Of a stretch of 64,000 nt of DNA, positions 23,536-36,100 are shown one piece after another (position 1 is the first letter of the stretch; each line of letters starts with the position of its first letter). Below the pieces are notes generated by a model. That model was given only the letters and a program-made list of their open reading frames with translations. It was not told the DNA's origin and searched no databases. The position numbers and the translations under genes were made by a program. The DNA comes from Lota lota (Eukaryota > Chordata > Actinopteri > Gadiformes > Lotidae). Location: contig JACYXH010000363.1 of NCBI GenBank assembly GCA_026745465.1, positions 4,212,501-4,276,500 on the forward strand, in the 5' to 3' direction.

Positions 23536-26500
23536 GTGGCTGGTGTCATGTGGCTAATGAGGGTGCAGACCATTGGGCAGGTGAAAGATGTTCAGTGGGA
23601 CTGACAGCTTTATTTTGGGCCACTCACACAGAAAAATGGTGTGCCAAGTTGAATAATTAAACAGCTTCATATCTCTGCTCATCCTCCCAGCCCGAGATCA
23701 ATGGATGACATTCAAGATAGGGCTTTGAAAAACAGTCGACATAGACTGGGAAATGTAGTCGCGATAATGTGTGTGGTATTGTAGTGTGGAGTGCTCTTCA
23801 ATGTACTGTTTAACAAGAACGGTCATACACTGGAGTGCAGCAGGGTTCTTTTATATGCTGGTTGTTTCATGTTCATGTGAGGCCTGGCGGGAGCGCTGAG
23901 CGCAGAGTTGTTTGGCAAGCATGCAGACAACTGACAAACACCCGCCAATGTCTCCTACGGTCTGAGCGTAACACAACATCTGATGGTTGGAATCCACCTG
24001 TGCTTCCCCCCCCCGAATTATTTTTGCTCCGGACTGTGAGTCAAAATGAACAGCTCACACAGTTTTCAGCGGCAATTCCATTTTTCCGCCATGACACCAG
24101 CCTCGGTTCAGTTTTGGCGTGACATCAAACGCTTCATCAGGGCTCTCGTGGGACATGAGAGAGCTTGTTCTCTCCTAAAGGGGCCCTTGACCTTCCCTGC
24201 TCGCTGACACAACCCGGGCGTTAGCCCTGCGTCCGCTGCCCAGGTTCCAATCCATGCACATTTGGTGTCACAACATCAAACAGCCTGTTGATCAAAGGTC
24301 AGAACCTCCTTTGTATAGGTGTTTGATATCGAAATTTCTTTTTCATCTCCAGCTGTCGGGGGCCGTTAGAGGGGAAGGGGAGTGACGGAGGGAGCGGGTG
24401 AGCGCATCAGAGCCACAAAAGAGGGAGGGAGGGAATAGTAAGAGATGCAGGCTGTTGCAACACCCATGTGATGTGTTGTATGTTTGCCATTTTAATTCCC
24501 CTCGTAGTAGTACATTTATTTGTATGTTTCTGATATTTTCTGTGTGTATTTTCTTTACAATTCACAAGTATCAGCGCTTACAAATTGTGAGATTGCAAAG
24601 GAAGGAAAAGTAAGAGGATGGAATCGATGCATCATTGCGATTAGTTAGAGGCATGATTCACTGTAGAGTGTGAGAAATAAACCAATCAGGAAGCAGAATT
24701 AAGATTCACAGGACGGCACGGTCACTGGGGAGCCTACGGATCTGTGACATTATGCATAAGAAATTATGGTTAAGAAAAAAACATCTTTCTATATTACTCA
24801 CAAAAAACACTGTGTGTGTGTGTGTATGTGGTTTTGAGGCGTGCATGGTCGTGCATGAATTGTTACTTTTTTATATTTTTTACCCCTGCATGTTTGTGGG
24901 CATATCACATTCTAATTGCAAACGCCGCGTGCTAAATCACCTATGGTCGCTCCACCTACGATCCTTCACAGACGGGGCATGGAAGATGGCAGGGCATGGA
25001 AACTGAGTCCCAGACACCCAGGGGCACCGCTGGGACTTAAAGTAGCATTATCCTGTCACTGGGATGTCAGCACCGATGCATCCCATGCAAACTGATGTGT
25101 TACATTAGGACATGCATCACCAGCGCGACAATTTGTTACTCCTGGAATGTGTAGTTGCTTGCGCGTGTGTGTGGAAAGGTCAGTTGAAAGGATAGTGCCT
25201 TGAGATATAGGATCATATCCATGCATTGATTTTCCTGATAGAATTATTGATTCTTGGTAGCCGACCTCATTGACTCACATTTTGTAGATAGGGAAATTAA
25301 TTTCTGCAGAGCTAAGTCACTACCTTCTGTATCACTGCTAAAACATAAAAACATGTATTCAAGCAAATAAATATTTGTTTTTCATGGCAAGGCCCCACAT
25401 TAATCTGATCATATAGGCCAAACATTTAAAAAAATAAATAGTGTACTTGTGGTAGATATTCTTTACATTTGTCTGCTATTCTGGTATCAGTTGATAGATG
25501 GCAATGTTGCTCTTTCATAAAATCCTTTTCAAATTTGTAAGGGTCATGTCATCCATGTTTTGTCAGTTTTTGAGTGCGTGCATAGGCCTACTACTGCTAA
25601 CGAGGTGATACTTTATCGATGGTGACTTACTTGTAAGTTTATGAATATTAATATATGATCCTTGTATATTTACAAATATTAATGTACGTTAAATCTTTCA
25701 TGGAAACACCAAATAAGGTACTATGTGATATATACCATGGAAAGGACCCAATCTGGCCTCTATGAACTTTTTTTCCACATGTTTTATTCAATCTACAGTT
25801 TGTGTTTTAGTTGTAAGTGTTAAGTTAAGACTTAATCTTTATTTCGGGCCATTTGTAAATGTATCTGGCCACTTTACTAAACTCTTTATGTTACTAACTT
25901 TGTTTTGCAACAAAAATATAACAGAATAAAAAAAATATATATATATAATAATAAAAACATATTTAACAAAATCATAAATCGATAACAAGCCACAAAAAAT
26001 AGCCACGATCAAATGCCAGAGTTAAAATACATTGATTAACTTTTTTTCAAATTCTCCACTCTTCTCAAGAGAATGGCCTCCATTAACATTGAAAATGTCA
26101 CCATGACATACGAAAAACTAAATAATAATTTCCAAAAATGATTGCCTTATCATCTCAGATGTCTAGTGGATCAATGGGAGGGACAGCGATATCCCATTCC
26201 AAGGGGGCCATTATCATCTCCTGGATACAAATGAAAACATCGGGTTCTCCTCTCCACAGCCCTTGAATAGACTTTGTTTGTGACAGAGGCACTCTGTGAG
26301 CCTGTGGACGGCTGCATTAATTGCCTTACAGGCCTAAAACCCTGACTGCTTTGTATAAGAAATGACGAGCGAGGGGAATTTATTTATTTTCCCTTTTATT
26401 TTGTCGTGGGGTCTTTATGTAAACCCCACCACCTGTGGTTAGAGAAAGCAGGGGGAGGGTATGGGAGAGAGTGGGGGAAGGGCGGTGGTTTAGAGAAAAA

Positions 26501-26550
26501 AAAGGGGGCTGCAATGGAATACAAAATGAAGTTGAACTAGTTTAAAGAGA

Positions 26551-26588
26551 GGAGGGAGAGAGAGAGAGCGAGAGAGAGAGAGAGCGAG
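26551..26588. repeat. (GA)n with GCGAGA
   Basis: GA with two GC interruptions. Confidence 0.9.
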
Positions 26589-26726
26589 AACTGAAAGCCA
26601 AATCACTAAGGAGGAGCAGAAACAGACTTGGAAAGAAACCAGTGTGAACATAAAAAGTAGGAATAAAGAGCATTTAATTATTATTAAGCAATCTTCATCT
26701 CACTTACACGTTTTATCTGTTTCACA

Positions 26727-26782
26727 CATACACGCACACCCACACACAGACGCACGCACGTGCGCGCATACACACACACACG
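26727..26782. repeat. Imperfect (CA)n
   Basis: CA/CGCA mixture with GTGCGCGC core. Confidence 0.88.
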
Positions 26783-27355
26783 CAGTGCCACAGTCTGAAA
26801 TGTATAGTGATGAGTTTATATCGTGGTGTGATAAGTAATTTGTCCCCCAGGAGCACTTTGCCTTTTCACTGTGTTGCTAAATCACTCCATGTCTGGACTG
26901 GGTGGTACGTAATGTGTCTTACTGATCCTACCGAGATATACGTGGTGAATGGGGTGTGACAAAATGTCTGCCCTACCATTGGCCAGAACTCACATCCCCA
27001 TTTGAAAAAAGGGAGCATGAGGTGGTCGTCGTCTATATAGCGTCGGCCCCGACTGATGTGGGTGTAAGCAAGGCCTCTGGTGATAGAATGTGACATTTCC
27101 AGTTGTATTGGTGGCAGATGGTGTCTGCCCGCGCCCTGCCCCACCTCTCCTGGCTCCTCTGCTCTATCGCAGCTCCTCAGGTCACTAACTTTGACTCGCT
27201 AAGCACCCTCATTTGTATTCTGGAAAGCTCCGTGGCAGGCATCCAGTTTTCTATGTGGAAAACAAAGGCTGGCGGGTGTCATCGCAGGATTTGCTTCCAC
27301 CTCCCCCACCCACTGCCCGCCAGAACCCAATTGCACTGATATGATTGTGGCAGAG

Positions 27356-27389
27356 CCAGAGACAGAGAGCAAGAGAGAGAGAGAGAGAG

Positions 27390-27430
<41 letters not shown>

Positions 27431-27440
27431 AAGAGAAAGA
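27356..27440. repeat. (GA)n microsatellite
   Basis: GA with two AGCAAGAG interruptions. Confidence 0.92.
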
Positions 27441-29190
27441 ATGAGATGAATGGAGTATTACCTGTGATGGAGAAATGCAGAATATAAGGTGTCACCTCTC
27501 CAGATGAAGCATTTTGTGTGAAAGAAGTAGGAGCTCTTGTATTTATTCAGGAGGGTTTTTTGATTACATTTCAGGAACCATTGTGACTGCAAAGACACCA
27601 GCAGGCAACAACTGACAGACAGAAATAAGAAGAGACATGAAGAAGAGTACAAGCGTACAAGTAAAAATGTTGCACTGTGTAATGGCTACAAATGTGGCTC
27701 TGCACAAACAAGACAAACCTAGACATGTACACGCACATGTTTCAAAATGAATGCATCAGAACACTTGTTTTGCACTGAAAACACTGAATCGTATGAACTA
27801 CAGTCTTGTTTTAGCAATGTGTTCTATGTTACAAAAGGTTATGTAGAAGCATGTAGCCGATAAGGCATCAAAAAAGATAACCCTGATTAAATACAGAAGC
27901 CTCGATCGGCTCCCTCTTAACACTAAATTAAAAGAGAACGGTTAAATGATATACTAGGCCAACTGCATTCCTCCAACTCATCTCCGAGGAGATAAATATA
28001 CATATCTTTTGTTAAATAATGGTGCCCTCACAGCGCTGATTCATTGTTATGCCTCCACCACTAATTCACTGACTGGGTCCCCAGACATGGGATTAACATT
28101 GATAAGTACTTGTGCATATATTCTACTGCCACTGGATAGGAGGCCCTCAATTTATCACCTTGTGAGTCTTGGTGAATAATACATAGGCATTGTCCCACTC
28201 CAGCACACTAAACCAAGGGCACTTGTAGTGGGAAAGAATTGCCCTTGTCCAACCAGTTAGCCCCCCTCCCCCAGGCTGGCTCCGACAGGTCTATTTGGAA
28301 TGCTCTCGTTTGACCTCTACATGCGTCTTCTCTTGGAGTGGCGCAGCGGGCTGATCAATCACCTGTTAATACACATGCCTCCTTGTTCAATCACATCCCC
28401 CAGTGGTGATTCAACACCAATGCACGTGTGCAGATGTAGAGAAACGCAACATCTATATTTATGAAAGTGCATACAATAACCCTGTGGGTTTTGCCTGTCA
28501 CACACACACACACACAGAGACATGCACACGCATGCATGCAAAAACACACACACACACCGCTACAAACGCTTCTAAAGACTTAATTGTCTCCTCATCACAA
28601 ATGCTTTCTCCTGCCACACCTTAAAGATGGGGATGCAACACAAATCATCTGTGGAGCGTGTAAACCAACATCCATAAAGTTTAAACCCCTAACACGACAG
28701 CGCTCTGTTTTGGGTTTGCACACTCTCTTGCACCAGCATGGCATTCTTCACACCAGAATGACTCTGATTGCCACAAACCCAAAGTGTGAGTCAATGGGAC
28801 TCATGAATTTAAATCTTATGGCAGGCATCTGCTGGCAGCATCCTGCCCAACAGGGCCCTATCGACTTCACATGAAAGCACAGGTGTAAACATGCACGTGT
28901 GGCGCTCTTGAAATAGGAAGAGGGGATATTGAGGAGTATCAGACCCCCAGAAAAGCAGGCCAGGGGTTCTCAGTGGCAGGCCCACTATGAGAGATCCGCT
29001 CCCGTACCTTTTTGTAGACTTGTGCTGCAGCTTTGTGGAGATGATGAAGTGCTAAAGTTGCCTTTCTCTCGTCAGTGCTAGCAGCCCCGGAGGCCGGGAG
29101 TCTGCATGATTGCCTCTGTTTGCTACATGACATGACATGATGGAGAACACTCTCCTGGGGGCCACAATAATGTGAGAGGAAAGGTTGGAG
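27441..29190. other. Gene-free unique stretch
   Basis: No exon or transposon recognised; two short CA arrays at 28499-28518 and 28539-28557. Confidence 0.6.
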
Positions 29191-29194
29191 GGGG

Positions 29195-29200
<6 letters not shown>

Positions 29201-29262
<62 letters not shown>
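29201..29262. repeat. (GA)n microsatellite
   Basis: Pure GA, about 30 copies. Confidence 0.95.
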
Positions 29263-29263
<1 letters not shown>

Positions 29264-30309
29264 AGGGAGATATCCCCAGCCTTTTCAGTTGAGACCTTAG
29301 CATTCTCTGCATGCAATCGGATTTGCTGATGGCTCTCTGTGCTTGCCTCTTCAATATTGATGACAGCAAGAGCTTTCACACATGGGTGCACAGTGCCACA
29401 CATCAGGGGAGTCCTCTAATCCCATTCTGCTACTAGAGCTCCAGATCTCCCAGCTGGGTTCCTCCAGCCTGCAGGCCACACTGACCCAACCTGGCATGAA
29501 GAGAGAGAGAGAGCTCAAGCATGCGAGGACTCACCAGCCTATGAAGAAGACACTGGAGGACCATTTAGAAAAGGGAGGGGGGTAAAATGGTGCACAGGGC
29601 ATCTATTTTTTTCTTTGCTCTTCACTAATTAGCTAAATGGCTAAAAAAAGGCAAATTTTATAAAACCAAATCCATCAGCTGGACAAGTGGAGCAGCTAAG
29701 GCGACCACACAGTGGGGAGGCCGAGATGCTATTATTTGTTTGCTTTACAACTTGAAGGACAAAACACATGATTCATCCATAAAGTTTCAGATGGCCTCAA
29801 CATCTGTTTCAACAATTTACTTTTGCATTTTGGTACCCATCATAGCTTTCATGCTAATGTTAAACGTCAATTTTAATGGCTGACAAGAAAGAGGGTACAT
29901 TGTAACACATTAGTGAAGGATGATCGGTTAATATCCCCACAGGAGTTGGCCACCCACTGTGCTGCAGAGAACCACGTCATACATGACACTTATCCAGCAG
30001 ATAGCCACTCTTAAAAGCTTTAATAGTGCACACTTGAAAGGTTTGGATACAGCAACCTCAGTTTCTCTCAGTCTTCCGGGCCTTGTGTAGTAGTATAATA
30101 CGATAAAGATTGCATATTTAGCATTTCCTTCCAGGCTTTTGAGCCTTCAGAGATCCCTTTTTCTAGTTTACTTAAAAAATATGTCAATATGAATAATTGA
30201 ATAATTTACTCCAAAATACCAACAACATAGGACTACAAGGTACTAAACTCTCAAACAACCATTAGCAAATATGTTTGTCAGCTGTTTCAATATGACTGGA
30301 TGGATGGTT

Positions 30310-30313
<4 letters not shown>

Positions 30314-30407
<94 letters not shown>

Positions 30408-30408
30408 G

Positions 30409-30447
<39 letters not shown>

Positions 30448-30510
30448 CAGATACACATTCAGAGACAGACAGAAAGACAGAGAGAGGTATAGAGACACAC
30501 ATATAGAGAG
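30314..30510. repeat. (GA)n with decayed (GACA)n tail
   Basis: GA to about 30448 with two GCGAGA breaks, then AGACAG/ACACA-rich decay. Confidence 0.94.
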
Positions 30511-30865
30511 GCAGAGAGCATTGTAATCATCAAGCGGGACCTCCAGGACTGTATTTACTGTGGCCTCCCACTGTGCTCCTATTTGTCTCATTGCGGGTGG
30601 CAGAGGGGAGCCGATGGCTCTTTACAACATCTGCTGGCATTCTTCCACAGGCCCACAGAGGCATATAATAAACCATTACTTCCATTTCTGACAAAAACAC
30701 ACATTTAAACTAGGATTATACCCCCTGCCTCTGCTCCCTTATGCCTTCCAAGATAGTTATCTCTTCTACAAGTCAAACGTGGCCACATTGAGGCTTCCTT
30801 CTTTAATCTTCTTCTATGGTAAGTGCAGATAATCTTCTAAAAAAGTGCAGATTTTGAACCCCCTA

Positions 30866-30930
30866 CACACACAAACACATGCATGCATGCACACACACAC
30901 ACACGCACACACACACACACACAGTGTGTG
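30866..30930. repeat. Imperfect (CA)n
   Basis: CA with CATGCATGCATG in the middle. Confidence 0.9.
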
Positions 30931-31203
30931 TTTGTATGTATTGTGTGGTTAAAAGGACTGTCTGAACAGTATCACATCACTGAAACTTTTCTTGGAATCT
31001 TACCACCAAAGAAAACCTTCAGTTCATGGTGTTTCAGCCAGGGGTTTACTGCTGGACGATGGGGAATCAGTTTGAATGTATCAAATAAGGGATATCTGCA
31101 GGGGTGTGAATATAAACCACAGTTATGTCAAATAACACAGACCCCAGGAAGCCTGTTTTTCCTCATTCAACAACATCTAGAGCCCAATTTTACAAGTAAC
31201 GCC

Positions 31204-31398
31204 ATGGCTGAATGGGAAGAAATTGAAACAAAAGTGAAATCTATTGCTTGTATTGCAGTTCTATTTTCATTTGGATTGTTTTACAGTGTTATGCTGCTGC
31301 TGGTACTACAGCAAGAAAATCTCAGCAAAGAAAGAAGCTTCCTTTGTCTGTTGCAAAGTTGTTGTATTCAACTCTATCCAATCCCACCCGATTCTTAA
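31204..31398 (+). CDS. Hypothetical small single-pass membrane protein (64 aa)
   Basis: An intronless frame from GCCATGG (strong Kozak context) to TAA at 31396-31398. It begins MAEWEEIETKVK, then a clean hydrophobic helix SIACIAVLFSFGLFYSVMLL (residues 13-32, continuing to about 35), then a basic/Cys-rich tail ending PIPPDS. A canonical AATAAA follows at 31403-31408, only five bases after the stop. The frame stays open about 320 bases upstream, into a CA repeat. I recognise no family; it could be chance in AT-rich DNA. Confidence 0.25.
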   Translation: MAEWEEIETKVKSIACIAVLFSFGLFYSVMLLLVLQQENLSKERSFLCLLQSCCIQLYPIPPDS

Positions 31399-31409
31399 CT
31401 AAAATAAAA

Positions 31410-32929
31410 GTTTGAAAGATAAGCATGTCTATTAAATATGTTACAATGCTAAGATAACAAGCCACTTCATTCAACAGAGTTGAAAGACGCTGGTAAAAAC
31501 GCTGGAATTGATAGAAACTATTGACAACTGTGTTCTGTATTTGACAACTTATGCATCTTTGAAAAAAATTACCTTACACATGCTTTTTAAACTATATTGG
31601 TTTAAAAAGGGTTTAAGAGTCTGAGAGTGTAGGGATTAACATGCTGATGAAAGCACACTGTCCCATAGCATACACATTAGAAAAAGGGTATCACCAGGTT
31701 ATGGTTGACAGCTAAAGACACATTGCAGCCCTAATAATATAACACAGACTTGAATGAAGCACCTACATAAGCTGTAGACAGCAGTAAAAACATACACAGT
31801 TCCACTGAACTTTCTGTAGGTCTACTTCCAGAGAATGTCTCGCATGTAACTTTATTTGGAGGTCAATGTTGACAGTGTCCTTATTGATTCCACATAGGAC
31901 CCTTAGAAACGGCAACAATCTGTATATTTACATATTCATAGTTGCTTACATTTTAGTCAAGATAGATACACAGCCTGATAAGCATTCTAAGATATATAAG
32001 GGTAGTGTAAAAAATGTAAATACACTTTAAGTCTTACTGACAGTTCTTGTGATTGATGTTCCTTTACTCATACGCTCATAATCTGTCTTTTTGTTAGTAA
32101 GAGGTTGGGTGGCAGCAGAATAGAGGGTCAGGGGTCAAACAGAAATACATTTTAGATGCAATCCTGTGGGCTGTGAGCATTAAATTACATTTTATTTGAG
32201 GTTAATGTCAGGAAAAATAACAGTTGGAGGGGGAGGAATCCTCTGCATAGATTCAACATCAAGCATCATTTGACTACGCTTTTTGTAACTGTTGCAATAA
32301 AGACCATATGGTCCAGCTGGGACGATGTTTGCTTGTAGTGACATTCCCTGTACAATTTAAAACGGAAAGTAAATGTTTTACTCTGTAAACATGTGTTTAC
32401 CAAGTTACCCATATATCCCATATGTCCACAGCTCGGAGAGTCCGTTTGTATTCAGTTATGAGCTAAGTGATTGAAAACCACATTTTACACTGGTGCAACT
32501 ACAGGCCTATAACTAACTGGTAAAAAAAATATGTAACACAGACTAAAGCTTGTTGTAATGCCTGTCCCAATAAAATTCAATTTTACTGTTACTGAATGAA
32601 AAGTTTAACTTCAACTAAAGAACTGTTGAAACACGGAACTGGAAATTCCTTGATGTAGCCTCTGCTGTGCAGTTGGAGACCCCTGGGCCAAAAGGTCACG
32701 TGGATTGGAATCACACATGCTTCTAATGGGATGTATAAATACATGGGATTTATATACACAAACACAAAACTACATCTAGAATGACATTTAACGTTGCGGT
32801 GATTCTATCATTGTTTAAATTAGGACTGGTTGGTATAGTTTCTACATAGACTGTAAAATACAAAATAGGGTTTTAACTCCCTCTGGTAAATTACTGTAAT
32901 TGGGGATCATTTTCCTATTATTTCCTAAC
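31410..32929. other. AT-rich unique intergenic DNA upstream of kbtbd8
   Basis: No simple repeats, transposons or exons recognised; composition is even and AT-rich up to the promoter. Confidence 0.6.
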
Positions 32930-33106
32930 CTCGTTCTCCACCGGGCGTTCTCGTAATTCTTTCCCATATCAACAGTTCTCAATTTCAGACCAGAAGGCAT
33001 TTCATTGGCTGCTGGACTCTTTCCTCTCTCGCTATTGGATGGCGCTGTTTCCGGGGCTCTGTACGTTGACGTTTCTCGGTCTGCCTTGAGAGACAGACCG
33101 GGGAGA
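32930..33106 (+). promoter_or_regulatory. kbtbd8 promoter / 5' UTR
   Basis: The 180 bases before the start codon hold two inverted CCAAT boxes (ATTGG at 33004-33008 and 33034-33038), 30 bp apart, in a locally GC-richer stretch with CpGs (tctcggt, gacgttt, ccggggctc). Paired NF-Y sites at this spacing are common in TATA-less housekeeping promoters. I see no TATA box, and the transcription start cannot be fixed from sequence. Confidence 0.55.
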
Positions 33107-33122
33107 ATGGCTGCCAGTGGAG
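33107..33122 (+). CDS. kbtbd8: kbtbd8 coding exon 1 (start exon, 16 coding nt)
   Basis: Encodes M-A-A-S-G plus the first base of a Glu codon, then a GTTTGT donor at 33123. The context is gagaATGG, a fair Kozak start. MAAS is the conserved start of KBTBD8. It is too short for ORF callers and is supported by in-frame joining to the acceptor at 34583. Confidence 0.85.
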
Positions 33123-36100
33123 GTTTGTTACAATTCGTTGTTTTTGTTTAGAAGTTCGACTGAAATTGCACATTCTAAAGTTACCCATGTTTTGTTAATT
33201 GCTATTTTACCATAGTTTCTGTACTCTGGTCGAGCGACAGTGCCCGAGGTAGCAGTGTTCAATGAAAATAAGTGCAGCTCCAGAGTCTATTTAACCGTGT
33301 GGGGTAGAGTTAGCCCGGCTGTGTTGCTAATGTTAGCTATCTGCCTTTAGCCTACTGCTTAGCTCATGACCACAGCTGAGTGTGTAAACACTCGTTCACA
33401 GAAGCGACGTGTTGAATCGGGTTACACACGTTGGATGGAAGAAAATAAGTAAAAGAATGACAACTACATCTCTGCTAGCCCGGGAAACGTACGCTTTATC
33501 TCAAGCCTTTGACCATCTCGATTTGTTTTTTACGTTGTTCAGTCATGTTTTATGGACTAGCTAGTCGACGGGCTCTTTGCAGCTAGCCTCATGCTAGGAG
33601 CACTACCTCTGGGGGTCATATGTCGTAAATTGATAATTGGTGAAAGATTGACTGACTAGTAGTACAATGGCTTGGACTACATATGTCCATGTTGACAAAT
33701 GGCCGCGTGTGGCCCAGTTGTGTATAATATGAATGGATACGAGTAACGCTTACTGGCTAAAGGGATCCCTTTAACTCCCTTGCTAACGGCTGAGCTAAAC
33801 TGCCAGCCGGTTATATTGTACACTTGTTAGCCTGCTAGCGACCACATAGCGAGACGTTAGCCAAGTTTCTTACTTGCCCGAGACCCTTTGTTCTGTCAAG
33901 TATAGAACATTGTCACTCCGTAGATTAAGCGTTAGCAACGAGACACCGACACCTAAGTTGTTACCTCGAACAATAAGAGGAAACTGTACAACCACAAAAG
34001 TGAGGTGATGATTATGTATGTCGGTCCAGGCTCTCAAGTAGTTTCGCAATTAAAACTCCTTTAATGAGTAGGCTGTTCCTTGGAATATGGACAGCAACGC
34101 GTATCGCCATTCTGCCTTCCATAGGCTTTATTTTTTTCCTTCTCATAAGTTGTTACCTACTATTTACCGTCACAATATTCATGGATACGTTTAACAACAA
34201 AAAGGCGTCACTATGCTGACCATTTCCTAAACTAATGAAGATAACACGCCAGTGAGTTGAATTTAATGACGTGGATATAGCCACGTGAGGTGGTCTGTGG
34301 CTTTAACAACTTATCCTCAACCAAATACAACGAATTTCGTTTCGATTTTCAATATTTTCCATTTAAAACGTTTTATTTTTGCTTATGACTTAACACAAAA
34401 TTTAAAAATAAGTATACTTTTCACAATGAATACTTAAACAAATGTAATATCTGTCATTGAAATCCCTAGATTGGGTCATTGTGCATGTTTATAAATCTCA
34501 TAGTTCACACAACATATTGGAATGGTCTCCGCCATCTGTTTCAAGTAATCCTATTCTGATTTGTCCTGCGTTTTTTTCTTCAGAGGTAGGGAAGCTGTTA
34601 CAAGTTCAAAATGGAACTCCTCTAAGCACCAACTACAATGGGGTAGATGCTGTCCACGCCTGTAACATTCTTCAGCAGCTCAAGTCCTTGTACGATGAAG
34701 CTCAGCTCACAGACATCGTTGTAGAAGTGGACCATGGACAGACATTCTCATGTCATCGAAATGTCCTTGCTGCCATCAGTCCATATTTTAGGTATGAAGT
34801 GTTGAAACCTTTTATTCATATTTTGGAAGAATGATTTGTTGGCTGATCTAAACCAATACAGCTGAGCTAAAAGTGCTTTACGATATTGAAAACAATGCAA
34901 AATACAGAGTTCAAATGCATTTTCTATTCTTAAACATTGACATACAATAAAGCATGCTAAAGCCATTATGCTTCAAAAGATTATTTGCTTTTATATATTT
35001 ATATTATATATAAATTAATTAATAGTTATTGTTTTGTCTGTGAAGTTGAAAAACCAAAGTAGAAGCCTAACATGTCCCATTGACCACCAGGTCCATGTTC
35101 ACCAGTGGCCTTACAGAGTGCAACCAGCGTGAAGTCAGGATTGTAGGAGTGGAATCTGAATCCATGCACCTAGTCTTAGACTATGCCTACACGTCAAGGG
35201 TGACGCTTTCGGAGTCCAATGTCCAGGCCCTGTTCACAGCAGCCAGCATCTTCCAAATCCCTGCCCTGCAGGACTTTTCTGCCCAGTTCATGATCAGCCG
35301 CCTAGACCCACAGAACTGTATCGGGGTCTACATGTTTGCTGATGCCTATGGCCACCAAGAGCTGAGGGAGCGTTCGCAAGATTACATCCGCAAGAAGGTC
35401 AGTTGTGATGATATACCTAATTTGCAAATTTACGAAATTAGAGAGATGGATTCCTCACGGTATGGTGGATTCCTCATGGTATGGTGAGTTGTCTTTTGTT
35501 TCTGTGTTGTAGTTTGTATGCGTGTCGTGGGAGCAGGAGTTCCTCCAGATGACGAAGGAGCAGCTTGTCAGTATTCTCAACAACGATGACCTGAATGTGG
35601 AGAAGGAGGAGCACGTGTACGAGAGCATAGTACGCTGGCTGGAGCACGACCGGCCGGGCCGAGAGGGTGACCTCGCGGAGGTGTTCTCTCAGTGTATTCG
35701 TCTGCCCTTGCTGGACGAAGCCTTCCTCAGCCGCATACCTCCCCCCTTCGCATGTGCCCTCTCCCTGTCCAAGGACCCCGCCGAGGCCAAAACCGGCATC
35801 AACGGCACCAACGGTTGCTCCCAGCGTCTGGGCATGACGGCCTCAGAGATGGTCATCTGCTTTGATGCTGCTCACAAACACTCAGGAAAGAAGCAGACCG
35901 TGCCTTGCCTGGACATGGCCACTGGCCGAGTGTTCAAGCTCTGCAAGCCCCCTAATGACTTCCGAGAGGTGGGCATCCTGGTGTCCTCGGAGAATGACAT
36001 CTACATTGCAGGAGGCTACCGGCCCAGCAACAGTGAGGTGTCCATTGACCACCGTGCCGAGAGCGACTTCTGGCAATACGAGCACGCAGGGAACAGGTGG

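Larger units (their letters stand above)
20700..26550. other. Gene-free, largely unique AT-rich stretch
   Basis: No exon recognised. Holds a perfect 12-bp-arm hairpin (22042-22068), a pyrimidine tract (23268-23535), and candidate conserved non-coding blocks near 22515-22700 and 26141-26340. Confidence 0.6.

Noticed and set aside
30883..31203. 171-codon frame upstream part starting in (CA)n
   Set aside because: The start lies in a microsatellite (HTHTRTHT) and the middle matches nothing; only the last 64 codons have any gene-like context.
34457..34583. Open frame reading into kbtbd8 exon 2 from the intron
   Set aside because: No similarity to KBTBD8 upstream of the splice acceptor; a conserved MAAS start exon exists at 33107.
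35398..35487. Extension of kbtbd8 exon 3 frame past its end
   Set aside because: Leaves the conserved sequence at a clear GT donor; it is intron 3 read-through.
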